Shown: one piece after another, positions 47,260-58,497 of the stretch
Layout of the letters: each line of letters starts with the position of its first letter
How positions within the stretch are numbered: the first letter of the stretch is position 1
Assembly (NCBI GenBank): GCA_009823505.1
Contig: VZQC01012403.1
Location: forward strand, 17,568 to 81,567
Reading direction: 5' to 3'
Length of the DNA stretch: 64,000 nucleotides
Source: Rhizomys pruinosus
Lineage: Eukaryota; Chordata; Mammalia; Rodentia; Spalacidae
Notes under the pieces: model-generated
Database searches by the model: none
Told to the model about the DNA's origin: nothing
Seen by the model: the letters and a program-made list of their open reading frames with translations, nothing else
Position numbers and translations under genes: made by a program

Positions 47260-48482
47260 AGATCATAAGTTTGGTTTGGGGATTCAGATATGTGAAGTGA
47301 CATTTTGTCCTTCTGTTCCTCTCTTCCTTATCTGTGTGCTTACATCCTTTTTACCACTTCCTGTGCACCTGGTAGCTACAAGCATGTGTTGGTTTATAAT
47401 AGAGTGTATATTTCTGACTCGTATTTCCAGCGTTCTGTCAGTGCTGGTCTGTCCTCTGAGCCAGCATCTGATGCCTGACTTCCTTCCTTCCCTTGTCAGC
47501 TAAGGTTTCTTTTTTCCACAGGTGAGCTTTGCAGATTCACTCCTGTCTAGATGTAATAGTGCCCTTCAGGAACAAAGGGGTTCTTTACAAAATAGGGAAG
47601 AAGAGAGAGAGCTTTGTTTTACAGATATTTAAGAGTAATAATGATAATTATTGTCTTTATCGTTTGAAGTGAGTGTCTTTATTTTCCTAATACATTTTTG
47701 TTGCTGCTCTGACACAAATTTTTTAAAAATCTTACTTGGAAAATAGGTAACAAATGATCAGTAATTTCTAAATAGCGCACCTCTATCATTCTTCCTCAAG
47801 CTGCCTTTTAGCTTTCCAATTCTCTGACCATTTAATTCTGTATAACTTTTTGGTAATAGTCTCTTTGTTTAACAAAAGAATTTGGAATTATCAAATATAC
47901 ACCTGAGAATTGTGCAAAGAAAAAGTGTCTCATACTTTCAAGTACATGAAATGATCGGATCTGACAAAGAACTTTTCTGGCTTCTGAATCTCCTTTAATT
48001 GTTTGAATCTCACTTAATAGAAATGTAAGTTTATCATTACAATTAATGATTTTTTTCTAACAAAAATTTAATATGAATTGATTCATATTTACTTGTTGAA
48101 TAACTATAACCACTATATTCTAAGTACTTGATATTGTTAGGGCTCCAAAGAATGGATATGATGTTTTTAATTAGCCTTGAAAAGCCAACTGTTTTCTTGA
48201 GGAAAGAGAACACATGAAAAGATAATGAAAGATAAGCCTTGTACTTACCCATAACTCACAGTGGGTGGTGGCGTTGTTGGCACTGTGCTGTGACACTTAA
48301 CGATTAAGAATGCTTTTTTAATTTGTTAGAAGATGTGTAATGAGAAATTGCTTATATTCTACAATGGCTGTCACTGTCTCTCCCACCTTTTCCTGCTGTA
48401 TAGGATCTACTAATTTTTGTGGAACATTTTAGATAATTCAAAGAGTTCTGTCTCATTTTGATCAGTTTGTGCCATTGGAGGT

Positions 48483-48950
48483 TGTATTAGTCAGGGTTCT
48501 CTAAAGAAACAGAAGCAACAGGATGAATATATATAACTATATACAATTTATTGATTTGCTCACGTGACGGAGCTCAACAGTAGCGCCAAACTGGAGAGGC
48601 CGGGAATCCAGGGACCTGCTCAGTCCGCAAGGCTGGATGTCTCAGGAGTCCCAGTCTAGTGCTGAAGGCCCGAATGGATTCCAGGAGATCTGCCAGTCTC
48701 GGTACACGCTGGGATCCGAAAGGTTGATCACAGCAGCAAGGCAAACTCACCAGATGAGAGAGAGGCAAGCCGCAGGAAGAAGGAAAAGGGACCAGCTCCC
48801 GCTGCCGTGGCCTTAAATACTGCCTGCCGGCAGAAGGTAACACCCACATTTGGGGTGGGCCATCCGGGTTGAGGTGGTCCAATCAGAAGACCCTTTTCTC
48901 TTATTTGTTCCTTAGTCCAGTCAAGTTGACACCCAGGATTAACCATGACA
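48483..48950 (-). repeat. ERVL 3' LTR (intact, 468 bp)
   Basis: Minus-strand orientation, TG...CA ends. Minus-strand start TGTCATGGTTAATCCTGGG; end GAACCCTGACTAATACA, a terminus typical of ERVL LTRs. It contains a TATTTAAGGCC TATA-like site and a late AATAAATTGTATATAG polyadenylation-like site. Confidence 0.9.
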
Positions 48951-49201
48951 AGTCCACCCCTTGTCAACTTGACACCCAATAAATAGCCTCTGCTTAAATG
49001 TCAATTGCAAACGATGGCAGGGTCATAATTCCACCTAACATGTTATAAGTATCTCATGTGCAATAGCAAAGCATTATATCTTAGAGTAGGTGGTAATGTC
49101 CTTGAGAAGAACTTAGTCCTTCAGTATCTAATAACCTAAATATGACAACACTTAACACATATCTCAGTTGCACTTCAAAGGGGAACACAGAGTATCCACT
49201 T

Positions 49202-49265
49202 ATTCCTACATATATATATCATATCATACATATATATATACAATATATAATACACACACATATAA
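49202..49265 (+). repeat. (TA)n/(CA)n simple repeat inside the ERVL 3' region
   Basis: Imperfect TATATATATC and ATACACACACATATA runs. Confidence 0.85.
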
Positions 49266-49297
49266 ACAAGCACATTCTTAAACAAATAGGACGTAAG

Positions 49298-49958
49298 TTA
49301 ATATCTATTATATCCATGTTTCTGCAACTGGTCCCGTGGCTTCAGCTGATATTTATGACTACCTCTTCTACTACCCATTCTGTATTTCCTCACCATCAGC
49401 AAGCACCTCTGCAGTCTTGGCTCTTTCCCTGGAGGAGTGACCCATACCTTCATCCCTGAAGGGTCTGGGCCATTTATTGTCCTATCTGGTTTGGGTTGTT
49501 GGAGTTTCCCATTGACCTTATAATCATAAGACATGGTAGCACCAGAAGGCGCCCTACAGCATCTCCTGCCTTCAGACATAATCTTCCTTGCCCCCATTGT
49601 GGAGAAAAAAGTCCAATTTCCCCATGGTATTCTGGATCAATCACTCCTCCTACTACTGTTATTCCTATCCTTAGCCTGTTGGCTTAAAGGCAGTAGAACC
49701 CAAGTGGCCAGGGGGAAGTCTTAGCTTCCAGTTCAATAGAACGTTTGCTGTATCTCCTGGCAAAAGCACTCCCCCATTGGAGCCAAAACGTCTAGACCAG
49801 CAGAACGCAAAGGTCGTGGGTACAGGAAGCAAAAATTTTCCTACTGGGTCACTAGGGGTGATAGTGAGTGGAATCATTCCCACTTCCACCCCTTGGTTCC
49901 TGGACCATGAATTCTGGCTATAGGAGAAACAGTACTTCAATAGTGGAAGCTGATTCAA
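49298..49958 (-). pseudogene. ERVL dUTPase-region remnant
   Basis: The minus strand of 49671-49958 reads GMIPLTITPSDPVGKFLLPV and GGVLLPGDTANVLLNWKL, features of the dUTPase encoded 3' of integrase in ERVL elements. A further frame (49298-49597) has the downstream tail with GMKVWVTPPGKEP. The two are separated by frameshifts. The intact enzyme would hydrolyse dUTP; this copy cannot be translated as one protein. Confidence 0.82.
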
Positions 49959-50062
49959 AGTATATACTGCTTGCTGGAGAACCTTGCCCCAGCCCTCCGG
50001 GTATTGCTACCTAATTGGCGCTGTAAACTGTGTCTTCAAGAGGCCATTCTTCCATCGTTCTA

Positions 50063-50620
50063 TCAAGCAGCTGCTTCTGGGTGGTGGGGAACATGGTAAG
50101 ACCAGTGGATACCATGACCATGGGCCCACAGTCGCACTTCTTTGGCTATGAAGTGAGTTCCTTGGTCAGAAGCAATGCTGTGAGGAATACCATGACGGTG
50201 GATAAGGCATTCCGTAAGTCCCTGGATGGTAGTTTTGGCAGAAGCATTACGTGCAGGAAAGGCAAATCCATAACCAGAATAAGTATTTATTCCTGTAAGA
50301 AAAAAACGCTGTCCCCTCCATGATGGAAGTGGTCCAATGTAGTCAACCTGCCACCAGGTTGCTGGCTGGTCACCCGGGGAATAGCACCATATCGGGGGCT
50401 CAATGTTGGTCTCTGCTGTTGGCAAATCTGGCACTCGGCAGCAGCTGTAGCCAGATCAGCCTTAGTGAGTGGGTGCCATGCTGTTGAGCCCATGCATAAC
50501 CTCCATCTCTGCCACCATGACACTTTGTTCATGGGCCCATTGAGCAACAACACAGATAGCTGGAGAAAGAGGCTGACTATCCACAGAACGAGTTATCCAT
50601 CTACTTGATTATTAAACTCA
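50063..50620 (-). pseudogene. ERVL RNase H end / integrase remnant
   Basis: On the minus strand, ITRSVDSQPLSPAI-like sequence (about 50570-50620) leads into an integrase zinc-binding region (CQICQQQ at about 50425-50445). The catalytic-core part follows: WWQVDYIGPLPSW, then TYSGYGFAFPARNASAKTTI and HGIPHSIASDQGTHF, ending in WSYHVPHHPEAAA. The first two catalytic acidic residues (D in QVDYIGP, D in ASDQGTHF) are visible; the frame then breaks at about 50065. At least two frameshifts occur between the zinc-binding part and the core. Confidence 0.88.
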
Positions 50621-50689
50621 TCCTCTGCTGACACTTTTCGTGCTGGAATTAAATTTGCATTGTAAATCAGCCAACCTTATAATAAGGCT

Positions 50690-51090
50690 CCAGCTTGATT
50701 TTCTGCTTTAGCTCTTTGGCTGCTGGAGAGAAGATTCTCTTCCAGAGCACACTTGGAAACTTTAAACTGTTGTTTCGATATCCGGAGCTGGTCATTTTTA
50801 TCACTGAGCTCCAATATTTTCCTCTATCAGTTTATCCAGACATGCTAGGAGCAACAAGGCAACATCAATATTTTCCTGATTTTTCCGCAATTTCTTGAAC
50901 GTTTTATATATAGAGTTGCTAAATTCCTTAGGTAAAGAAAATCCCTCAGAATCCAAGGGTTCAAAATCCTCATCATCATGGTTCTCCCACACATATTCCT
51001 TAGGCTTCTGCCGGAATGAATCAGCAAACTCAACAATTTCTTTAGTGTATATCGCACCTCCTCTGGACCACACTTTCTATCTCACCTTGA
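50690..51090 (-). pseudogene. ERVL gag pieces, out of place
   Basis: The minus strand encodes YTKEIVEFADSFRQKPKEYV, then an acidic NHDDEDFEPLDSEGF stretch and a helical region (KLRKNQENIDVALLLLACLD). They look like gag segments but lie between RT and integrase. Stops follow at about 50801. The gag identity of the helical part is inferred. Confidence 0.6.
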
Positions 51091-51250
51091 GGGGCTTGCT
51101 TAGACTTCAATCTGGTTATGGTCTAGAGGCAACAAATTGTTGGGCCCTGAGGGACATCAGCTCCCACTGGGAGAGGGGGTATTAGTTTCCTCAGGCAAGG
51201 ATGGGGAGGAGGGATCTGCAGGGTGTGGATTCTCTGCAGAGGGTGGGAGA

Positions 51251-51930
51251 TTAATCCTCTATGGGAACCTGCCACAGACTCCAGACAGCATCTCTATCTG
51301 CCTTGATACCTAAGCACCATTGGGTCTGCTGGATCATATGGCCTAGGGACAGAGCAGCCTGCACTGCAGCCTGGACCTGTTGAAGAGCCTTTTCCTGTTC
51401 CAAGCCCCACTCAAAGTTTGCTGCCTTCAAGTCACCTGATATATAGGGTCTAGTAACACACCAGATGAGGAATGTGCTGCATCCAGAATCCAAAAAGACC
51501 CACCAGACGTTGTGCTTCTTTCTTGGTGGAGGGAGGGGCAGGTGCAACAACTTATTCTTTACCTTAGAAGGAATGTCTATGCATGCTCCACACCACTGAA
51601 CTCCTAGAAACTTCACCGAGGTAGATGGCCCTTGAATTTTAGTTGGATTTATTTCCCATCCTCTCATGCTCATATGCTTTACCAACAAGTCTAGCTAGCT
51701 GCTACCTCTGTTCACTGGGTCCATCAGCATAACATCATCAATATAGTGGACCAGTGTGATATTTTGTGGAAGAGTCAGGCGATCAAGATCCTTCTAACTA
51801 AGTTATGGCACAAGGCTGGCAGAGTTAACATACCCCTGAGGTAAGACAGTAAAGGTATACTGTTGGCCTTGCCAGCTGAAAGCAAATTGCTTCTGGTGTC
51901 TCTCTCAGTACTTTCCATCTTATAAATTCA
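51251..51930 (-). pseudogene. ERVL reverse transcriptase remnant
   Basis: The minus strand contains the RT motif LPQGYVNS (about 51830-51855), the catalytic YIDD motif at 51734-51745, and downstream [19 protein letters not shown] and [20 protein letters not shown]. Stop codons interrupt it, including one between YIDD and the following conserved segment. The N-terminal part of RT and the protease are missing. Confidence 0.88.
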
Positions 51931-52260
51931 GTGAATGGCATGTCCTCTGGGTCCTCATATTGTGGAGAATGTGGTTTTACACTTCAAATCCACTCGAGCA
52001 TGCCCATCTGCCTGACCCTCACAATCCCTTCATCAATACTAAGCCAAGGAATATCAGGCATCTCTAACTCGCTGTTAGTAGGCCATGTTTTAATAAATAC
52101 ATCAGCCAACCATTCAAATAAACTTTTAACACCTTTTTTAACTGCTCGAGCTTCCATGTTAAACCTAGAATCTCTACTCAGTGGGCTCATATCGATAAAC
52201 TCAGTATGATCCAATTTTATATTCCTTCCACCATATCCCACAACCCTTAAAGTCCTGTCC
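51931..52260 (-). pseudogene. ERVL gag (central) remnant
   Basis: The minus strand reads GGRNIKLDHTEFIDMSPLSR and SELEMPDIPWLSIDEGIVRV, resembling the capsid-proximal part of ERVL gag. It is open for about 85 codons, then stops at about 51984 and, further on, is joined abruptly to RT sequence near 51900, implying a deletion. Confidence 0.75.
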
Positions 52261-52741
52261 CAAATGTGGGTGTTACCTTCTGCCGGCAGGCAGTATTTAA
52301 GGCCAACGCAGCGGGAGCTGCCCCTTTTTTCCTCCTGCAGCTTGCTTCTCTCATCTGGTGAGTTTGTCTGCTGCTGTGATCAACCTTTCGGATCCCAGCG
52401 TGTACTGAGACTGGCAGATCTCCTGGAATCCATTCGGGCCTTCAGCACTAGACTGGGACTCCTGAGACATCCAGCCTTGCGGACTGAGCAGTTCCCTGGA
52501 TTCCCGGCCTCTCCAGTTTGGCGCTACTGTTGAGCTCCATCACGTGAGCAAATCAATAAATTGTATATAGTTATATATATTCATCCTGTTGCTTCTGTTT
52601 CTTCAGAGAACCCTGACTAATTCAGATTTTGGTACCAGAAGTGGGGTGGGCCATCCGGGTTGAGGTGGTCCAATCAGAAGACCCTTTTCTCTTATTTGTT
52701 CCTTAGTCCAGTCAAGTTGACACCCAGGATTAACCATCACA
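52261..52741. repeat. ERVL 5' LTR with inverted segment and primer-binding site
   Basis: 52643-52741 is the first ~99 bp of the LTR in minus orientation, matching 48852-48946 exactly over 95 bp. 52265-52624 is the remaining ~360 bp of the LTR, but in plus orientation, ending ACTAATTCA. It is followed by the primer-binding site TGGTACCAGAAGTGGGG (52630-52646), which belongs to a Leu-tRNA-type ERVL primer site. The layout equals a normal minus-strand LTR plus PBS with a ~380-bp internal inversion. Confidence 0.88.
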
Positions 52742-53246
52742 GAGGTGTACAAGTGATAAAAAGAAAAAATCCACAGTGTCAAATTTTGGGAGGATGAGAT
52801 TTGTAGTCACCACATCAGAATCTGAGCCTCAGATCTACCATTATATAATTTTGAAACTCATGGAGTCCGTTTGGCTTCTCTGAGCCTGGTTTGATGATCT
52901 ATAGGATGGAGGTTTTGATCTTTTTTTAAAGGTTCATTGGGTTAATATACATGCATAAAGATCTTAATGTGTTCCCTGGTAAATAGTTACCAGTTGAGAA
53001 AAGATGTTCAGAGGGCACTGCAGATTATTGCAGACATGTTCTAGATAAAAAGTTCATGACTATTTTATCCAAAAACGTTCATGGTCAGTGTCTAGATCTT
53101 GTTTCTCATGTACAGATACATTTGGTCTGCAGTGGAAAGCATTAAATAAAATGTTACAATTCTTTTAGGAAAGTGCAGAATATGGTTAAAAAGCAAACCA
53201 TACCAATACTTGGGTATCTGATGAAACTGCCATGTTGTGTTCTTTT

Positions 53247-53393
53247 TTTTTTTTTGAGACAGGAGGGTATCCCTTTAGTCCCAGCTGGCCTGGAGCTCAC
53301 TCTGTAGACCAGGCTGTCCTTGAACTTACAGAGGTCTGCCTGCCTCTGCCTCCCCAGTGCTGGGATTAAAGGTGTGTGCTACTATGCCCTGCC
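53247..53393 (-). mobile_element. B1 SINE, antisense
   Basis: Poly-T, TTGAGACAGGAGGGTATCCC ... GTGCTACTATGCCCTGCC. Confidence 0.9.
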
Positions 53394-53469
53394 ATGTTGT
53401 GTTCTTTGAAACAGCCTGGTTTGGGGAACAAAATCCAGAGACTTGGACTTTTTAAAGTGGAAAGGGAGG

Positions 53470-53622
53470 ACTGCCAAGATGGCCTGGTGGATAAAGGTGC
53501 CAGATGGTTGCCCTCTGACCTTCACATTCCTATTGTGGCAACCTGTGCAGCTACACCCAGACACAGGCAGACAGACAGACAGACAGACACATAACACACA
53601 CAATCACACAATCACACATACA

Positions 53623-53658
<36 letters not shown>

Positions 53659-53665
53659 AAAAATA
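53470..53665 (+). mobile_element. B4-like SINE fragment with (CAGA)n and (AAAT)n
   Basis: CTGCCAAGATGGCCTGGTGG head, GACAGACAGACAGACAGAC run at 53566-53590 and (AAAT)n at 53619-53660. Confidence 0.65.
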
Positions 53666-53679
53666 AATGAATTTAGTCC

Positions 53680-53880
53680 AGCCAGACGGCTCAGTGAGAA
53701 AAGATACTGCCAAGCTTGATGACCTGAGTTGATCCCTAGGACCCACATGGTGGAAGGGAAGAACTGATTCTCATGAGTTCATCTCAGACCTCCACATGCA
53801 GGACGTAAGTGTGCACATCTGCAGGTGGTGCGTGTGTGTGTGACATACAATATCAATGAACAAATGTAATAATTTTTTAA
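53680..53880 (+). mobile_element. ID/B4-like SINE, sense
   Basis: CCAGCCAGACGGCTCAGTGA ... GATGACCTGAGTTGATCCC ... CAGACCTCCACATGCAGGAC. Confidence 0.7.
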
Positions 53881-54149
53881 ATTAAAAAAATATGCAAGGT
53901 GAGAGGGTAAAATAAAAACATAATAAATAAAAAGTGCCCACATGTTCCTGTGAGTAACATTTCAGACCCATTCCAGGTACACAATTACAACAGTGTTTGA
54001 TTCCTATTAACTTCAGAGTTGGTGTATACACCTGATATAAGAAATGGTAGATGCTAGACCTGTTCTTCAAGGTATATTGTAAAATTGTGTTGCTCGAGCC
54101 CCCCTTTTTTTTTCCTCTGTTGTCAGCACAAATCCTTGTTTATTAAAGA

Positions 54150-54560
54150 TTTAGCTTGAAGGAAATTTTAATTAATTACAGGTGCAGCAAATCCTGCCTG
54201 GGAAGCGGCCGTGCTGTGCTTCCCGTGAATGGCCTTCATGTGCCTGTGCTTCACTCGCTCTCCCTGCTGCCTGACAGTGTGATTTATGGCTGTTGTTTTC
54301 CACCAGTCCACTGTTTGCCCTCTAGGAGGGATTGGTCTCCTGAGCCTCCATAATAATAGCAGCACTTCCACAGACATCTTTTAATGACAACAGCACTACA
54401 TTCAGTAAGTCAGGCTAATTGCAGATGTACCCTATTAATTGCAAAAACTAGGAGAGGTTACATATTTTACAAGCTTTTAATTTGAAACCGCCCGAGATGA
54501 TTTGTCTTAAGTGTTTTGATAGAGACGTCCATAATATTCAACAATTCACCATTATTGAAA
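54150..54560. promoter_or_regulatory. Candidate conserved non-coding element
   Basis: A repeat-free segment of mixed composition with several TAAT-core motifs (TTAATTAATTA at 54168-54178, CTTTTAATGACA, CCTATTAATTGC) and no open frame with known homology. It stands out from the decayed repeats around it. Function is an inference from composition only. Confidence 0.3.
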
Positions 54561-55797
54561 CTCCAGTCCAGGCAGTTATAGAATTCTGAGGTTCAGTCAG
54601 GTGAAAGCAAATAGTCATAGATGTGTTTTTACCCAGTGGCTAAGTGGGGATTATATTTTCAGTGTGAACATTTTGAACAACTTCTTGCTCTTTTTGTAAA
54701 AGCATCTTCTTAATTCTTGTTAATCATCCCATGTCTTTCTGAACATAGTAGACAAAGGGATTCTGCGGTTCTGTAGTTAATATAGAAGATCCCAGATAAA
54801 CTTCAGTCCTTAAGCAATCAAAAGAAGCTACGCGTTGCTCCAGTGTTGTACATTTAGCAGGCTTGGTGTCTTTAGCTTAGCTAGGGTAACGCACCTCACT
54901 ACATCAGGTGATTTCTAGCGCTCACTTTGGGACTGGGCATTTTAGAAATAAATGGGATGACCATGATGAGTTTGCAGCAGCCAGGAGTTCCAGGGTCTAT
55001 GACTTGGTGAACCCACATTTGGAGGGTTTCCCCAAAAACAGTCACTGCTTTATAAATAGGTGTAGAAGTTTAATTTCCACGCTTCCAACCCCAGTCAGCT
55101 CTCGTTGTTTTCCGTGTACCCGTGGCTGGCTCCTGGAGTAGACTCAGTCGTGGAGCATTCCTGTCTACGGCTCAGTTTGCTGTCCATCTCATGCTCTACC
55201 TGCTCTCTGGCTTCTGGAAATTTCTGTTCTCCTGGAGGGAAACACAAGGATAGAGTTGGGAGTGCTGCTTGCCTAGAATCTTGGCAGAAAACGTAGATGT
55301 GGAGGATCTGTGAAAGTAGTTCTGGGGTCTCAGAGTTGTGGGATTCAACAAATGAGGTGTGGGAAATAGAGTTCGCCCCTCTGGGCAAGTGCTTTTCTGC
55401 ACTGACCACTAGGAGCCGAAGGAATAGCACCCTAGTCAAGGAAGTGGGATGGAGGTGAATCCTAGGCAGTTCTCTCCCTGTGTTCACAAGGCTGTGTGCC
55501 CCAAAGAATTGACATTTATATTCATCAGAAGGTCAAACTAGGGAAACTTGTTCAGTAAGCAGATGTGGCCTTCAATGCAGCATAATGGAGGCACTGAACT
55601 TTCCAGTGGGAATAGTCATAATAGTAATGCCATTTACAGCTGCTAGGCCTTTACTACATCTTAGTTGTCATAGTCTGTAAGCAGTTTTATCAACTCCTTG
55701 AATGTCATGTCTATTTTGGCACGTGAGAAAACAGTTTCACCTTTTAATCTTCTCAGCCCTGTACATACTTTTCTGTACTTGTTGAATACGTACACAC

Positions 55798-55992
55798 TTG
55801 TTTTTGGAGACATGGTCTTACTCTATAGTTGAGGATGGCCTGGAACTTCTGATCCTCCTGTCTCTACCTTCCAACTACTAAGCTTACAGCTGTTCACCAC
55901 CTAGCCCAGTTTATACAGTGCTGGGGATTGAACCTAGGGCTTTGTGTGTACTTGGCAAGCACATGACCAACTGAGCTCTATGCCCAGTCCCA
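55798..55992 (-). mobile_element. ID_B1/B4-type SINE, antisense
   Basis: TTTTTGGAGACATGGTCTTAC ... GCTGGGGATTGAACCTAGGG ... GAGCTCTATGCCCAGTCCC. Confidence 0.75.
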
Positions 55993-55999
55993 CTTAAGT

Positions 56000-56300
56000 A
56001 TATTTATTTATTTAATTTATTTATTTGGGGAGGTGTTACACATGTCATAGTGTCCACATTCAGAGATGAGGACAGTCTGGAGTCTGTTCTTTCCTAGCAT
56101 GTGGATCCCAGGGATTGAATTGAGATCATCAGGCTTAGTGCCTTTACCTGCTGAGCCATCTTCCTGATTCTTTTTTGTTTGTTTTGAGACAGGATTTTGC
56201 TAAACAGTGAAGGCTGGACTTGAACTTGTTACTCTCTTGCCTTGCCCTCCTGCGTGTTAGGATTACAGGTGTTTTAGGCCACCATGCTTGACTTAAAAAT
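56000..56300 (-). mobile_element. B4/B1-like SINE remnants, antisense
   Basis: 56000-56165 ends in CTGCTGAGCCATCTTCCTG. 56168-56295 is a diverged B1 (TTTTGAGACAGGATTTTGC ... GGCCACCATGCTTGAC). Confidence 0.6.
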
Positions 56301-56389
56301 GGTTTAAATCCTGTTTTTTTCAGGATGATATTAATAAAATTACCAATTTTTGAAGATTTTTTAATTGTATACAATAAAAAATATTTTAT

Positions 56390-56602
56390 CTTTTTCTTTT
56401 TTATGTGTATGAGTATTATGCATGTATGTGTGTAAGTGCACCTACATTGTACAGTGCCCGCAGAGGACCGAAGAGGGTGTCGGATCCCCTGGAACTAGAG
56501 TTACACACAGTTGTTAGCCACCATGTAGGTGCTGGGATTCGAACCCAGTTCTTCTGCAAGAACATCCAGTGCTCTTAACCACTGAGCCATCTCTCCAGCC
56601 CA
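56390..56602 (-). mobile_element. B2-family SINE, antisense
   Basis: CTTTTTTATGTGTATGAGTA ... GAAGAGGGTGTCGGATCCCC ... TGAGCCATCTCTCCAGCCC. Confidence 0.9.
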
Positions 56603-57069
56603 AATGCATACAGTTTATATGAGGGTTGTTTATATGAGTGGCTTCCTTGTAGTGCTGTTCTTATATTCTTGTGATAAGCCCTATCAAGTTAGCATCTTGC
56701 TAGATTTTACTTATGAAGTAATAGTTCTGGCTTGGGGAGTGATGTATGCAATTCTGTAAGTGTTGAAAGCTGAGTTTTGCCAGCCAAATGCAATTTGAAA
56801 TGTGTTCTGTCTTTTTCTGTATTTGGAGGATTTTGAATAACTATTCCTAGGGTACTCAGGAGACCCCTTAGGTGTGGTAGGCTTGCAGTGGGAAGAACAG
56901 GACATCCTTTTCTAGTCCTTCTGTTCTGAGCAGTTGGTCTAATTTTTTTCTTGTGTCCATCGCCATTTGGGTAATTTATTTTTATAGCTATCATTTCTCT
57001 CAAAATGTTTAGGTTTTCCGGTATGTAGTATTGATTGCTTTTTGCAGTCTCTCCATGGGGAACACTGTT

Positions 57070-57165
57070 TGAGACAGGGTGCACCCTTGCTGGCCTAGAA
57101 CTTCCTATACAGACCAGGCATGCCTCTATGTGCCATCCAGGTGTGTGTCATCATGCCTAGCCTTG
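57070..57165 (-). mobile_element. B1-like fragment, antisense
   Basis: TTGAGACAGGGTGCACCC ... GTCATCATGCCTAGCC; internally deleted. Confidence 0.65.
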
Positions 57166-57904
57166 CATACCTATTTATCAGATTTTTTTCTCTTCAGAGT
57201 CACTAATTTCTGTTTAGTTCTGTTGCTTTCCTTCTTTATCCCATGCGTCCAAATTTCAGCTTTTCCAAATGGTGTGAGTGTAAAGAAGGGAGAACTCTGT
57301 GCAAGTGGAGCTCTGCTGATAACTATGGGAAGGAGTTCCCTGACAGTGCTGCCTAAAGCCTTGGGTCCTGTTTTAAACTCTTGTTTTCTTGGCCTCCTAC
57401 CTTGTCTTTGAGAGAGTCTCTGGCCAGGTATCCCAGAAGCTGTGGTATGTCTCCTGTCCAGGCTGCTCTGGGGGCTTTGCCCATGTTTGTTGCAGTGCTC
57501 TATGTAGGTCAAGGTTTGTGGTCTTATTTTTTTAGTATGTTGTCCTCTTTAAAATATAAAATAAGTATAAAATATATGTCTGATATTTCTGTGTTGTGAA
57601 TCGTGTCCTCTTTTATTTGCATTTTCTTGGTATGTCTTTGCTAATTCCCACAGTCCAGCTTTCTGTGTCAGTCTTGTCTGGTGTGTTTAGTGTGAAACCT
57701 GCTACTTTGTTATGTTCACTATTTTAAAATATTCCTCAGTTCTCCTATTTTCTAATACTTTTTCCCTTGTAGCAATTTGATGATTCTATATTCTGTTTCT
57801 TTTCTAAGTGTTTATATGGAACTAGCAACTATTAATCACTGATAGGCTTAAAGTTTACAAATGTATTTTAACTTAGTTTTTTACATTAAGAACTAAACAG
57901 TATT

Positions 57905-58260
57905 GGTATGGTGGCTTATACCAATAATAAATCCCAGCACTTGGAAGGCTGATGCAAGAGGATTGCCTTGAGTTCAAAGGCCAGTCTGGGCTACTTTGGT
58001 GAGTTCTAGCCGAGCTGGGCTACAGGGAGACCTTGTCTCAAATACAAAGCAAAACAAAGGCTGGGGAGATGGTTCAGGCAGTGAAGTACTAGCAAGCAGG
58101 AGGACCTAAGTTCAGTTCCCAGAACCCATGTAAAAACAAGTTAGGTTTGGTGGTAGTGCTTGTAATCAGAGCTCTAGGGAGGGGAGACAGCAGATCCTTG
58201 GGGCTCAGTGGCCAGCTAGCCTAGTATACTTTGAAAATTCCAGGTTAGTGAGAGACTTGG
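57905..58260 (+). mobile_element. Old B1 followed by B4-type SINE, sense
   Basis: 57905-58045 is a diverged B1 (GGTATGGTGGCTTATACC ... GGGAGACCTTGTCTCAAA). 58060-58260 starts GGCTGGGGAGATGGTTCAGG and continues as a B4-type composite. Confidence 0.75.
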
Positions 58261-58306
58261 CTCATTCATTCATTCATTTATTTATTCATTTGCTCATTCG
58301 TTCAGA

Positions 58307-58335
58307 GTGTGTGTGTGTGTGTGTGCGCGCGCACA
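58307..58335 (+). repeat. (GT)n/(GC)n microsatellite
   Basis: A GT run followed by GCGCGCGCACACGTGTGC. A separate (CA)n run of about 45 bp lies at 58498-58543. Confidence 0.9.
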
Positions 58336-58495
58336 CGTGTGCATACACATGGTGTGTGGATGTCATAAAACAACTTGCAGAAGTCAGCTGTTTCCTTTCC
58401 TTCTAAGACCCTGTCTGTAAAGAAAAGGTGACTGGGGAACAAGTGAAGGCTGTCCTCTGGCTGCCTCATGCATACCCAACACATATGTACACAAA

Positions 58496-58497
<2 letters not shown>

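Larger units (their letters stand above)
48483..52741 (-). mobile_element. Defective ERVL provirus with 5-bp target duplication
   Basis: The whole unit is 4,259 bp, starting TGTATTAGTC and ending AACCATCACA, flanked by GAGGT on both sides (48478-48482 and 52742-52746). The 3' LTR is at the left and coding is on the minus strand. Recognisable parts are gag, reverse transcriptase, RNase H/integrase and dUTPase pieces typical of ERVL (class III), with no env. It is too short for a full ERVL, carries stops and frameshifts, has internal pieces out of order, and has an inverted segment at the 5' LTR. It is non-functional and lies antisense to Ercc6. Confidence 0.92.

Noticed and set aside
48483..52741. 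Two independent, oppositely oriented LTR insertions
   Set aside because: The single GAGGT duplication around the whole unit and the exact outer 95-bp match favour one provirus with an internal inversion.
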